From: JBMYYR01 sp049609625
Lineage (GTDB): Bacteria > Bacteroidota > Bacteroidia > Flavobacteriales > CAJXXR01
Direction of reading: 5' to 3'
Assembly: GCA_049609625.1 (NCBI GenBank)
Contig: JBMYYR010000011.1
Coordinates: forward strand, 1 to 42,525
Length of the DNA: 42,525 bases
Shown here: piece after piece, positions 24,049 to 34,000 of the stretch
How the letters are laid out: each line of letters opens with the position of its first letter
Position numbering within the stretch: the first letter of the stretch is position 1
Position numbers and translations under genes: made by a program
Notes under the pieces: generated by a model
Told to the model about the DNA's origin: nothing
What the model saw: only the letters and a program-made list of their open reading frames with translations
The model's database searches: none

Positions 24049-25098
24049 ATGAAGACCATACCTACAAAGAAAAATTTACGACTTCTTTCTGTCGACGACA
24101 TCAAAACTGAGCTTAAAACTTTAGGCGAAAAACCATTTAGAGCAAAGCAAATTATGGAATGGCTTTGGGTGAAAGGCGCTCGAGAAATCGACGACATGAC
24201 AAATTTATCTTTGGAACTTAGAGAAAAGCTAAAAGCTGGCTATGTGCTAGATGTTGTTCAGATTTCTGATGAACAAAAAAGTGCAGATGGCACGGTAAAG
24301 CTAGCCTTCAAATTAGCAGATGGCTTCATTTGCGAAGGCGTTCTAATTCCTGCTGGAGACCGTATGACAGCTTGTGTTTCTTCTCAGGTTGGCTGTAGCT
24401 TGGCTTGTGCATTTTGTGCTACTGGACGGCTAAAGCGTGAGCGAAATCTGAATTTTCCTGAAATTTATGATCAAGTATTTTTACTCAATCAGGTGGCTCA
24501 AAACTACTATCAACAGGATTTGTCGAACATTGTTTTTATGGGTATGGGCGAACCTTTGCTCAATTATGGACATCTGTTAAAAGGCATCGAAAAAATTACG
24601 TCTGAGGAAGGTTTACACATGGCAGCTCGCCGAATTACTGTTTCAACGGCTGGTGTGGCAAAAATGATCAACAAACTTGCAAACGACAACGTTCGCTTTC
24701 CTTTGGCCTTGTCTTTGCACGCCGCCAATGACCAAAAGCGAACAAAAATCATGGAAATTAACGAAACAAATTCCCTCGATGTACTTTCGGAAGCGTTGAC
24801 AAATTTTTATGAAAAAACAGGAAATCAGATTACTTTAGAGTATATTATTTTTAAAGATTTTAATGATAAAATTGAGGATGCTCAAGACCTACATGTTTTT
24901 GCCAAACAATTTCCTTGCAAAATCAACATCATAGAATATAATCCCATTGACGATGGCGATTTTGAACAAGCAGAGGAGAAAAATGTCAATGCTTTTGTAA
25001 GGTATTTAGAGTCCAACAAACTGATTGTCAACGTAAGAAGAAGTAGAGGAAAGGATATTGATGCCGCTTGTGGCCAACTGGCTAATAAATTGGTTTAG
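24049..25098 (+). CDS. rlmN: 23S rRNA (adenine-2503-C2)-methyltransferase / tRNA A37 methyltransferase
   Basis: 349 residues, radical SAM enzyme RlmN that methylates C2 of A2503 in 23S rRNA and of A37 in some tRNAs. The cluster motif CxxxCxxC is GCSLACAFCATG (Cys at about 116, 120, 123). The second catalytic Cys is in DIDAACGQLANKL near the C-terminus. Other family blocks: LGEKPFRAKQIMEWLWVKGA, VFMGMGEPLLNY, RRITVSTAGV, LALSLHAAND. The start is the ATG at 24049, directly behind a strong promoter box, suggesting a leaderless transcript. Confidence 0.97.
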   Translation: MKTIPTKKNLRLLSVDDIKTELKTLGEKPFRAKQIMEWLWVKGAREIDDMTNLSLELREKLKAGYVLDVVQISDEQKSADGTVKLAFKLADGFICEGVLIPAGDRMTACVSSQVGCSLACAFCATGRLKRERNLNFPEIYDQVFLLNQVAQNYYQQDLSNIVFMGMGEPLLNYGHLLKGIEKITSEEGLHMAARRITVSTAGVAKMINKLANDNVRFPLALSLHAANDQKRTKIMEINETNSLDVLSEALTNFYEKTGNQITLEYIIFKDFNDKIEDAQDLHVFAKQFPCKINIIEYNPIDDGDFEQAEEKNVNAFVRYLESNKLIVNVRRSRGKDIDAACGQLANKLV

Positions 25099-25152
25099 AA
25101 AGTCTTTGGTAAAATTTATTTAGAACTAAAGCTCACAAAAATCTAAATCTTC

Positions 25153-27957
25153 TTAATGCGCCTCCAACCAATTCTCCCCAATATTCACATCTACCAAAAG
25201 AGGAACAGCTAAACTTAACGCCGCTTCCATTTCTTTGATGACCATAGTTTTGAGTTTTTCGGCATCCGATTTGGCGCAATCGAACACTAATTCATCATGA
25301 ACTTGGAGAATCATTTTCGCATCTAAATTGTTGTTTTTTAGGTTTTTATGAATATTAACCATCGCTACTTTAATTAAATCAGCGGCAGAACCTTGCACAG
25401 GTGCGTTGACGGCATTTCGCTCGGCGTGTTGGCGCACAACAGCGTTTCGAGAATGAATATCTCTCAAAATTCGTCGGCGATTGAACAGCGTTTCCACATA
25501 TCCATTTTGGCGCGCTGTTTCCACTTGCTCATCCATATAAGCTTTAAGTCGAGGATAGGTTTGGTAATAATTTTCAATCAAAGCTTTAGATTCTGTTCGG
25601 CTCAAATCCGTTTGTTGGCTTAAACCAAAAGCCGAAACGCCATAAATAATTCCAAAATTGACCGTTTTGGCATACGAACGGTAGGTTCTGGTAACTTCAG
25701 ATTCTTCTAAATTAAATAATTTACAAGCTGTAGCGGCATGAAAATCAGAACCTTGATTAAAGGCATCAATCATATTCTGGTCGCCACTCATGTGAGCAAT
25801 CAAGCGTAGTTCAACCTGAGAATAATCGGCAGCCAAAAGGCAATAATCAGCCGCACGTGGCACAAAAGCTTCGCGGACTTTTCTTCCATTTTCGGTTCGG
25901 ATTGGGATGTTTTGAAGGTTGGGATTGGTGGAACTCAAACGCCCAGTTGCCGCCACAGCTTGGCGGTAATTGGTATGAATATGTTCCGTTTTGGGATGCA
26001 CCATTTTTGGTAAAGCATCCACATAGGTTGAAAGTAATTTTTGAATCCCACGGAAACTCAACACTAAGTCAATAATGGGATGTTTGTCTTTGAGTTTGAG
26101 TAAAACAGGTTCAGATGTTGAGTATTGTCCAGACTTGGTTTTTTTGGCTTTGGCATCAAGTTCCAAATCATCAAACAACACAAAACCTAATTGTTTTGGC
26201 GAGCTGATGTTAAACGCCTTCCCTGCCAGTTCATGAATCTGATTTTCAATAGCTTGAAGTTCTTTAGTCAAGGTTTCAGATTGTGTTTTTAGGGCATCTT
26301 TATCCAATCGGACACCCTGCATTTCTACCTCAGCCAATACAGCACACAAAGGCATTTCGATGTCTTCAAAAAGAGGTTTTAGACCTTGATCTTTTATTTT
26401 TTCATCCAAAACAGTAAACAATTGCAAGATCACATCACAAGCATCAAAATGATACGTTTTTAACTTTTCTTGCTCTACTTCCGCCATATTGATATCCGAA
26501 AATGACTTTTTTTCCGCCAAATCTTCCAAAGTCAAAATAGAGCGTTGCAAATAGAGTTCAGACAAACGCAAAAGTTCGTGCTTCATATCGGGTTCGAGCA
26601 GGTAATGCGCTAATTCTAAATCGAATAAACGGTCGCCTAAATCGATATCATAACGACTCAACACCTGAATCGAATATTTCATGCGATCAGACACACGATA
26701 GAAGTGATTATAAGTCAATAAAGGTTTTAATCGCTGTAAATACGTTTTTTTATCTTGTTCATTATCAGGTAATTGGAAGTAAAACCCTTCATTTTTTTGA
26801 CCAGAAAAACAAATTGCCAAAAGCTCGGCATCCAAAGGATTTTGACTGCTGGTAACCAAACTAAAAGCCAAAGCTGGATAGCGAAACAGCACTTCAATCA
26901 TTTGATTGAGTTCGCTGTCATTTTCAATGGTTTTATACTGCATTTCACCTTCCGAAACAAAGGTTTGCGGCTCGGTAGTTTCAGGGTTTTCAAACTGAGA
27001 AAACAAATCTGGAATCTGATTCTGAGGTCGTTTTTCAGCATCAGAAGCTGAAAAATTTTGATCTTTAATATCCGACAAGCTGATATTCAAACGCTTGGCA
27101 CTCGAATAAAATTCTAATTGTTTGAACAAGGGAATTAAAGCCTCTTGATTATAAGCCTGACGTTCAAGCTGTTCGATTGTTAATTCATTCGGCACATCGG
27201 TTTTTATGGTCGCCAAAGATCTGGAAAGAAAAGCCAAGTCTTTACTCGCTGTTACTTTCTCTTTTTGCTTTCCTTTTAGCTGATCGAGGTTTTCATAAAG
27301 CCCTTCCATACTACCATAGGCTTTCAGGAATTTCTTCGCTGTTTTGTCGCCAACGCCCGGAATACCCGGAATATTATCCGACGCATCGCCCATCATACCC
27401 AAATAATCGATCACGCGAAGTGGCGTATCGACTTCAAATTTGGCTTTTACTTCCTCAACACCCCAAATTTCAACGCCTTTCCCCATCCGCGAGGGCTTAT
27501 ACATCATCACATTCGGGCGAACTAGCTGCGCATAATCCTTATCGGGCGTCATCATATAAACATCCAAATCATCGTTAGCCAATTGCCAAGCCAAGGTGCC
27601 AATTACATCATCGGCTTCAAAACCTGGACTTTTCACAATCTGAATTTGCATGGCCTCCAAAAGCTGAAAAATATAAGGCAAAGCCGTCGAAATACCTTCG
27701 GGCATAGCTTCTCGCTGCGCTTTATATTCTTTGTATTCGATGTGTCGGAAGGTAGGTTCTGAGGTATCAAAAACAACAGCCAAATATTTTGGTTTTTCTT
27801 TTTCGATGACGTCCAAAAGCGTGTTCATAAAACCAAAAACAGCCGAGGTATTTTCGCCTTTAGAATTGATTCGAGGATTTTTTGCAAAGGCAAAAAAGGA
27901 ACGGTAAATAAGTGCAAAAGCATCGAGAAGAAAGAGTTTTTCTTTTGGATTTTCCAT
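25153..27957 (-). CDS. polA: DNA polymerase I with a degenerate proofreading domain
   Basis: 934 residues. The N-terminal 5'-3' exonuclease (about 1-290) is intact by motif: LLDAFALIYRSFFAF, VVFDTSEPTFRH, GFEADDVIGTLAW, MTPDKDYAQLV, IPGIPGVGDKTAKKFL. The C-terminal polymerase domain (about 540-934) has TGRLSSTNPNLQNIPIRTE, LLAADYSQVELRLIAHMSGD, RSYAKTVNFGIIYGVSAFGL and QVHDELVFD with both catalytic carboxylates. The middle 3'-5' exonuclease-like domain (about 340-520) has lost its metal ligands: by alignment to E. coli, D355/E357 become S366/V368 in LAFSLVTSS, D424 becomes S429 in RMKYSI, and D501 becomes A506 in YHFDACDV. It should therefore fill gaps and remove primers but not proofread. 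It follows the DUF2461 gene by 18 bp. Confidence 0.96.
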   Translation of the reverse strand: MENPKEKLFLLDAFALIYRSFFAFAKNPRINSKGENTSAVFGFMNTLLDVIEKEKPKYLAVVFDTSEPTFRHIEYKEYKAQREAMPEGISTALPYIFQLLEAMQIQIVKSPGFEADDVIGTLAWQLANDDLDVYMMTPDKDYAQLVRPNVMMYKPSRMGKGVEIWGVEEVKAKFEVDTPLRVIDYLGMMGDASDNIPGIPGVGDKTAKKFLKAYGSMEGLYENLDQLKGKQKEKVTASKDLAFLSRSLATIKTDVPNELTIEQLERQAYNQEALIPLFKQLEFYSSAKRLNISLSDIKDQNFSASDAEKRPQNQIPDLFSQFENPETTEPQTFVSEGEMQYKTIENDSELNQMIEVLFRYPALAFSLVTSSQNPLDAELLAICFSGQKNEGFYFQLPDNEQDKKTYLQRLKPLLTYNHFYRVSDRMKYSIQVLSRYDIDLGDRLFDLELAHYLLEPDMKHELLRLSELYLQRSILTLEDLAEKKSFSDINMAEVEQEKLKTYHFDACDVILQLFTVLDEKIKDQGLKPLFEDIEMPLCAVLAEVEMQGVRLDKDALKTQSETLTKELQAIENQIHELAGKAFNISSPKQLGFVLFDDLELDAKAKKTKSGQYSTSEPVLLKLKDKHPIIDLVLSFRGIQKLLSTYVDALPKMVHPKTEHIHTNYRQAVAATGRLSSTNPNLQNIPIRTENGRKVREAFVPRAADYCLLAADYSQVELRLIAHMSGDQNMIDAFNQGSDFHAATACKLFNLEESEVTRTYRSYAKTVNFGIIYGVSAFGLSQQTDLSRTESKALIENYYQTYPRLKAYMDEQVETARQNGYVETLFNRRRILRDIHSRNAVVRQHAERNAVNAPVQGSAADLIKVAMVNIHKNLKNNNLDAKMILQVHDELVFDCAKSDAEKLKTMVIKEMEAALSLAVPLLVDVNIGENWLEAH

Positions 27958-27975
27958 ATTGAAAAGATGGTATGT

Positions 27976-28641
27976 TTAGAGTTCTAATCCTGTTTTTAGA
28001 AAGGTATTTAAAGGCAAAGCATGCTGATAATCAGCTTCCAAAATATCACAAACTTTAGGGTCTAAAATCAGTTGAGGATCATAGGTTTTGAAAAAGTAAA
28101 AAGACTTATTTAGAATATAAGGGAAGCTTTCCTGAACCTCCGAAAAAGGCTTCGGGATCCGTTTATTTCGTTCGCCTCTGATTTCTCCAAACGTGTTTTT
28201 AAAGGCTTTAGCTTTAATCAGTTTTAGAAATTTTTCTTGATGTTCTAACAGATGGGTCCGCATCTTGATCAGCGGCTCTTTTTCCAAGAAATACACACCA
28301 GAATATAAACGCAAGTGATTGGCAGACAACTCAATATACATTCCTGGACTTGTTTTATCTTTTCTGCCTTTTGGGCTAATAACCGTTCCTAAAGTTGTTT
28401 TATACGGGCTTTTATCTTTCGAAAATCGAATATCCCGATTGATTCTAAAAATACAATCTTTTGGCTGGAGCTGGTTTACAAAAGCCTCCTCGCCCACAAT
28501 ACGCCCAATCAATTCCTGAGTGAAATTTGCCCACGGTTTTTTCACTACTTTTTCGTAATGTTTTTTGTTTTCGTGAAACCAATCTCGATTATTATTTTGC
28601 TCTAATTGAACTAAAAACTCTAGAATTTCTGGACTAAACAT
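27976..28641 (-). CDS. DUF2461 (TIGR02453) family protein
   Basis: 221 residues, typical of the uncharacterised DUF2461 family. Family signatures are FLVQLEQNNNRDWFHENKKH near the N-terminus, RINRDIRFSKDKSPYKTTLG and GMYIELSANHLRLYSGVYFL in the middle, and a C-terminal lid. There is no signal peptide or membrane segment, so it is cytoplasmic. No biochemical function is established for the family. It lies between the RidA gene (24 bp) and polA (18 bp) on the same strand and is probably cotranscribed with them. Confidence 0.88.
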   Translation of the reverse strand: MFSPEILEFLVQLEQNNNRDWFHENKKHYEKVVKKPWANFTQELIGRIVGEEAFVNQLQPKDCIFRINRDIRFSKDKSPYKTTLGTVISPKGRKDKTSPGMYIELSANHLRLYSGVYFLEKEPLIKMRTHLLEHQEKFLKLIKAKAFKNTFGEIRGERNKRIPKPFSEVQESFPYILNKSFYFFKTYDPQLILDPKVCDILEADYQHALPLNTFLKTGLEL

Positions 28642-28665
28642 AGGACTTATGATTTTGGATTTAAC

Positions 28666-29085
28666 TTAATCGATCGTTGCAATACATTTCAATTCGATGC
28701 CAATGGGCGTTGGCAAACTTTTGATTTCTACCGTTGTTCGGCAAGGCTGATTGTCTTTAAAATATTCGGCATAAATCCGATTGTAAGTCTTAAAATCGGC
28801 TTTCATATTGGTTAAAAACACCGTAACATCCACCACATTTTTCCACTCAGCACCCGAAGCTTCAACAATCAGTTTTACATTCTTAAACACCGAATGACAT
28901 TGTTTTTCAATATCATAAGAACGAATATTACCTTCATCATCCAAGTCTACACCTGGGATTTTTTTAGTTCCTTTTTCTCTCGGTCCCACACCCGACAAAA
29001 AGAGTAAATTCCCCACTCGTCTGGCATGTGGGTATAATCCTACTGGCTCTGGCGCCTCATTGGCATTTATTTTATTTGAACTCAT
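28666..29085 (-). CDS. RidA-family (YjgF/YER057c) protein
   Basis: 139 residues. RidA proteins hydrolyse reactive enamine/imine intermediates or act as related deaminases. The substrate-binding Arg is in QPCRTTVEIKSLP, with the hydrophobic core LLFLSGVGP and the C-terminal strand IGIELKCIATI. The PEPVGLYPHARRVGN start and length resemble the 2-aminomuconate deaminase-like branch rather than canonical ~128-residue RidA, so the exact substrate is unknown. It is the first gene of the putative ridA-DUF2461-polA run, with a promoter box 28 bp upstream. Confidence 0.9.
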   Translation of the reverse strand: MSSNKINANEAPEPVGLYPHARRVGNLLFLSGVGPREKGTKKIPGVDLDDEGNIRSYDIEKQCHSVFKNVKLIVEASGAEWKNVVDVTVFLTNMKADFKTYNRIYAEYFKDNQPCRTTVEIKSLPTPIGIELKCIATID

Positions 29086-29112
29086 AAGTGAAGTTTGTTA
29101 ATTTGTTTTTTT

Positions 29113-29120
29113 CAAAAATA
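29113..29120 (-). promoter_or_regulatory. Candidate -7 box TATTTTTG for the RidA-DUF2461-polA run
   Basis: Minus-strand TATTTTTG matches TAnnTTTG; a TTG lies 23 bp further upstream (in TTTGGCTATGG), giving acceptable spacing. Distance to the RidA ATG at 29085 is 27 bp. Confidence 0.5.
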
Positions 29121-29270
29121 GAGAAAAAACAGATAACCATAGCCAAATTTCAATTTAGATTGCATAGAATAGCATTGTCTAAATGCTAAAAAAATCGAAA
29201 CAAACACAAAAGCAGTTCAGCCACAAAGGTAAGACCAGAAATTACAAAAGTCGAGGTCATTAAAAGACAT

Positions 29271-29303
29271 AAAAAAAGAGAATACTAAGGATTAGTACTC
29301 TCT
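29271..29303 (-). terminator. Intrinsic terminator after tRNA-Met
   Basis: Stem arms 29277-29288 and 29292-29303 pair over 12 bp with one mismatch and a 3-base loop. On the minus strand the hairpin is followed by seven Ts (29271-29277), the classical terminator form. It lies about 60 bp downstream of the tRNA gene. Confidence 0.8.
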
Positions 29304-29363
29304 TTAATGTTTTGAAATTGCATAATTTAGATCGTTGCTAAATTGCACTATTAAGGTAGAATG

Positions 29364-29437
29364 TAGCGTGAGGCGGATTCGAACCGCCGACCTCTTGAGT
29401 ATGAATCAAGCGCTCTAACCAACTGAGCTACCACGCC
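29364..29437 (-). tRNA. tRNA-Met (CAU anticodon)
   Basis: 74 nt cloverleaf on the minus strand. Acceptor GGCGTGG pairs with TCACGCT through two G-U wobbles, discriminator A, no encoded CCA. D arm GCTC...GAGC, anticodon stem CTTGA/TCAAG with loop TTCATAC giving CAU, T arm GGCGG-TTCGAAT-CCGCC. It is not an initiator tRNA by its paired first position and D-stem. An Ile2 tRNA with lysidine-modified CAU cannot be excluded by eye, but elongator Met is most likely. Confidence 0.93.
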
Positions 29438-29453
29438 GTTTTTTTTTGCTGTG

Positions 29454-29461
29454 CAAATATA
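29454..29461 (-). promoter_or_regulatory. tRNA-Met -7 box TATATTTG
   Basis: Minus-strand TATATTTG, exact TAnnTTTG match, 16 bp upstream of the mature tRNA 5' end at 29437. No clear -33 TTG. Confidence 0.5.
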
Positions 29462-29610
29462 AGCTTATTCTACTTGAAGATAAAAATGATTTGGTATATT
29501 TTTTGAGAAAAATTTTGATGTTGAAATCAAACTTTTCAAAAAACCTATTTAAGACTGATTTTCAGCACCTTATCGTTAAAAATTACGCTTCATTCAGTCA
29601 AGTTAGGCAT

Positions 29611-30954
29611 CTAAATTCCCGTATAATTCTGAGGACTAATCGCTTTTAATTCAACTTTCAAGGCATCGCTAACGTCTAACGTATCGATAAACGCCCATAT
29701 AGAGTGTTGATTAATTTCTGAGTTTGTTCTCGTCAAAGCTTTGAGTGCCTCATAAGGTTGCGGATAGGCTTCTCTTCTCAAAATGGTTTGGATAGCCTCG
29801 GCAACTACCGCCCAATTTTTCTCTAAATCAGCTTCTAAAGCTGATTCGTTCAACAATAATTTCGATAAACCTTTTTCAATCGACTGAAAAGCCAAGGTGG
29901 TATGCGCCAAAGGCACACCAATATTTCTGAGTACCGTAGAGTCTGTTAGGTCTCTTTGGAGTCTCGATATAGGCAATTTAGCTGCTAAATGCTCAAAAAG
30001 AGCGTTTGCCAAACCTAAATTTCCTTCTCCATTTTCAAAATCAATCGGATTTACTTTGTGTGGCATGGCCGAAGAACCAACTTCGCCAGCTTTTATTTTT
30101 TGTTTGAAATAATCCATTGACACATACGTCCATACATCTCGACATAAATCAATCAAAATGGTATTTATGCGCTTGCAAGCATCAAAAAAGGCAGCCAGAT
30201 TATCGTAATGTTCAATTTGAGTTGTTGGGAATGAGTAGGACAAACCAAGACATTGCTCAACAAAATGCGTCCCAAATGCTTTCCAATCTTGGTTGGGAAA
30301 CGCCAAATGATGAGCATTGAAATTTCCTGTTGCACCACCAAATTTAGCAGAAAACGGAATCGAATCCAATTGTGCTTTCTGGGCTTGAAGTCTTACCACG
30401 AAGACCTCAATTTCTTTTCCTAAACGGGTCGGCGAAGCGGGCTGTCCATGTGTTTTTGCCAACATCGGGATGTTTGCCCAATCTTTTGACAGTTTAGAAA
30501 GTTTATCAATCAACTGATTCAAACCTGGCAAAAACACATCTTGATAAGCTTCTTTGAGCATCAATGGCGTTGCTGTGTTGTTGATGTCCTGTGAGGTTAA
30601 TCCGAAATGGATAAACTCTAAATGCGCCTCGAATATTGAGCCTTCCAATTTTTCTTTAATGAAATACTCAACCGCTTTTACATCGTGGTTCGTTACAGAT
30701 TCGATGGCTTTCACACGCTCGGCATCTGCCATAGACAAGTCTAAATATAAGGAACGTAGAAAGGCACAATCTTCCTCCGAAAATGAAGGTACTTGAGTGA
30801 TTTCTGATTCTGAAAGGGCAATGAAATATTCAATTTCGATGCGAACTCGATACTGTATTAAGGCTTTTTCTGAGAAAAAAGCTTTTAAATTTGATGTTTT
30901 CGATTCGTATCGACCATCAATTGGCGAAATGGCTTCTAGGCTTGTCCAGTTCAT
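29611..30954 (-). CDS. purB: Adenylosuccinate lyase
   Basis: 447 residues, fumarase/aspartase-superfamily enzyme acting twice in purine synthesis (SAICAR to AICAR and adenylosuccinate to AMP). The superfamily signature GSSAMPHKVNPIDFENGEGN is present with the catalytic Ser just inside it. The N-terminus LEAISPIDGRYESKTSNLKA and EFIHFGLTSQDINNTATPLM (catalytic His region) match the E. coli-type PurB branch, as do KTHGQPASPTRLGKEI and FNAHHLAFP. It lies alone between the tRNA and a hairpin that separates it from the DUF2723 gene. Confidence 0.96.
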   Translation of the reverse strand: MNWTSLEAISPIDGRYESKTSNLKAFFSEKALIQYRVRIEIEYFIALSESEITQVPSFSEEDCAFLRSLYLDLSMADAERVKAIESVTNHDVKAVEYFIKEKLEGSIFEAHLEFIHFGLTSQDINNTATPLMLKEAYQDVFLPGLNQLIDKLSKLSKDWANIPMLAKTHGQPASPTRLGKEIEVFVVRLQAQKAQLDSIPFSAKFGGATGNFNAHHLAFPNQDWKAFGTHFVEQCLGLSYSFPTTQIEHYDNLAAFFDACKRINTILIDLCRDVWTYVSMDYFKQKIKAGEVGSSAMPHKVNPIDFENGEGNLGLANALFEHLAAKLPISRLQRDLTDSTVLRNIGVPLAHTTLAFQSIEKGLSKLLLNESALEADLEKNWAVVAEAIQTILRREAYPQPYEALKALTRTNSEINQHSIWAFIDTLDVSDALKVELKAISPQNYTGI

Positions 30955-30972
30955 AAGATTTTGGTATTAAGT

Positions 30973-31004
30973 CATCAAGCCCTTTGATTAGAAAGGGCTT
31001 GATG
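30973..31004 (-). terminator. Hairpin after the DUF2723 gene
   Basis: Perfect 13-bp inverted repeat, arms 30973-30985 (CATCAAGCCCTTT) and 30992-31004, loop of 6. It lies 26 bp past the DUF2723 stop on the minus strand and 19 bp before purB. No long U-tract follows, so termination may be partial. Confidence 0.6.
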
Positions 31005-31029
31005 GTTATAAATGAATACGTTGTGGGTA

Positions 31030-34000
31030 TTAGTTAGCTTGTGGGTCGTATTTGCTCAAGATGCCTTGAGTAGCTCTAAGTAATTGTTGATTTCTTCTCA
31101 TTTCTAGGCTTTGATTTGCTTTTAAGTGTTTCGGAAACTTACTCATATAAGCATATTCATCTCCAAATTGCTTTAAAATACTCAACGAAAGCGCTCGACC
31201 TTTTTCATCGGCACCAGCCAAATAATAAGCCTCAGCCAAAGCTAAAGAATAGAAATTGTGTTCTAAATTAGAATGCACCGTCATTTCGGTAGCTTTGTCC
31301 AATACTTCAATCGCTTGATCATACTTTTTATCCCGAATTAAAGCATTGGCCAAACGTGCAAATACATTTCGGTAATTCATAACCAATCGGCGCGTAGCTT
31401 CATCAAAATATAAGGACGCGTCATTCATGTTTGCCCATTCAAATTTTGGTGTTCCATCAGGTTTGTTGCCCATCAGGTTTTCATACAGGTGTCTAGAGTT
31501 AATGAAGCCTTTGTTTTGATCTCTACTTTTTTTCTGGATAGGCACAAGTTTGAAGGTCATCCCTTCAACCTGAAAATATTTGTCCAAAAACATATAATCT
31601 CTAGAGCTGTTGCTGATGGTGATAGCAAACTGAATGGGGCGTTCCCAATTGTTGTTGGCAATCAAATCAAGAATAATCATTTCTCTTTTTTGGAGCTGAG
31701 TTGTATTGATATCCCATTCTAAAGTATCTAAAATGGCATCATAATCTTCTGGCTCTACAAGTCCCGAGGCTTTCACTTTTTCAACATCAACTGGTATATA
31801 CAGTTTTTTAGTTGGGAAATAATCAATCATTTTTCCGCTGTTTAGCTTCACTTTTGATTGTTTATTGTCCGATTGAATGAATCTATTCAATTGTTCGGCA
31901 CTCAATCTGATGTCTTTCAATCGAGGATCTTCTCGGTATAAAGCAAAATCTCGAGTTCCCATCTGGTATTGATCGTAAGTCATGGTACCTGGAATGGCTT
32001 TTCCTAAATACGCATCACGCTTGAGCTGATGAATATACCAGTCGGTATTCAACAAACTGAGGTTCACCACTCGAACATCTGTTCGGTAGCCTTCCACTTC
32101 TTGGAGGTACCAAAGCGGGAAAGTATCGTTGTCTCCCATGGTAAAAATCAGGGCGTTGGGCTCACAAGAATTAAGGTAATTTTTTCCTGCTGCCAAAGCA
32201 GTATAGCGCCCAGAGCGGTCGTGATCATCCCAGTTTTCACTTGCCATAAGTACCGGAACCGCTAAGAGCGAAACAAGGGTTACGGCAACCGAAAGGGCTG
32301 GTGTTTTAATCATTTTGTTCAACATAGACCAAATGGCAAAGACACCCATGCCGACCCATATTGCAAAGGCATAGAACGAGCCAACAAAGGCATAATCTCG
32401 CTCACGAGGCTGGTGCGCTGGCGGATTTAGGTAAATCAGAATGGCAATTCCTGTAAAGAAAAATAACAAAGAAATAACCCAAGCACTTTTTTCATCTGAT
32501 TTATAATGAAAAAACAGCCCTATCAAACCAAAAATTAAAGGTAGGAAATAATAGGTGTTTCTACCTTTGTTTTGAGCCAAATATTCTGGCATATTGTCTG
32601 CTGGACCAACACGAGATTCGTCTATAAAATCGATTCCCGAAATCCATTGACCGTGCATTTTATTGTCCCGAGCTTGAAAATCGTTTTGTCGACCAACAAA
32701 ATTCCACATAAAATAGCGCCAATACATGTGTCCGATTTGATATTTGAAGAAAAACTGCAAATTATCTCTCATCGTTGGCAATTCATCGCCGTCGCCTTCA
32801 TAGCCTGACCAACGCTTATAATTTCTAATATAATCGTCGCGGGTGTTGTTGTATAATCTCGGAAAAAGAGTCAAATCATTTTCATGATACACTTTTACTG
32901 TTGCCTCTCTTTTGTCTTTGATGATGTACTTTCCTGCTTCTTTGTCTTTTTTGTAAATCGGCGATCCGTCTTCTAGCTTCACCACTCTAGAGTTCCAGTG
33001 TTGTCCAGAAATAATTGGCGAAGAGCCATATTGTTCCCGTTTTAGGTAAGAATATAAACCTACAGCATCTTCAGGATTGTTTTGATCGATTGGGGTATCG
33101 GCATTCGAACGAATAACAAGAATAACAAACAAAGAAAAGCCCATCAACATAAAGGTAAAGCTCAGTAAAATGGTGTTCATCATATATTTACCCAGCTTTG
33201 CGGTTTTGTTTAATCCAAAAACTAATGCACCTATAAGTATAGTGAAAAAGAAAATAATTCCACTATTGAACGGTAAACCAAAGTCATTGACAAACAAAAG
33301 CTCAGTTTTTCCTGAAAGGTTTACAACCTGAGGAATAAATACACCATAAACAAAACCAAGAATCACAATAGAAAGTACGCCTGTCAACAAAAAGCCTTTC
33401 AGTGTAACGTTTTCTTTTGTTTTGAAATAATAGATGTAAGTCATTGCCGGAATGGTCAATAAGTTCAACATGTGAACACCCATCGACAAACCAATAAGGA
33501 AAGCAATAAGTACAATCCATTTATCGTTTCTGTACGTTCCGAAGCCTTCTTCCCATTTCATCATCGCCCAAAACACAACGGCTGTAAAGAACGAAGACAT
33601 AGCGTAAACTTCACCTTCTCCCGACGAAAACCAGAATGAATCTGAAAAGGTATAACACAAAGCTCCAACGGCGGCACTCGATAAGACCATAATTATGGCT
33701 TGTGTACTGAGTTCGCCTTGAGTTTTGACAGCCACTTTTTTCACAAAAGCTGAAATGGTCCAGAACAAAAACAAAATTGTAAAGGAACTACAAAGCGCCG
33801 ACATAATATTGACATAATACGCTGCTTGCGTTGCATCTCCGGCAGCCAAATTAGAAAATACATTGGCTATAATAAGGAATAAAGGTGCGCCTGGTGGATG
33901 ACCAATTTCTAATTTATAAGCTGTGGCAATATACTCTCCACAGTCCCACAAACTTGTGGTTGGCTCTACGGTCGATACGTAAGTAAATGTGGCTATGGCA

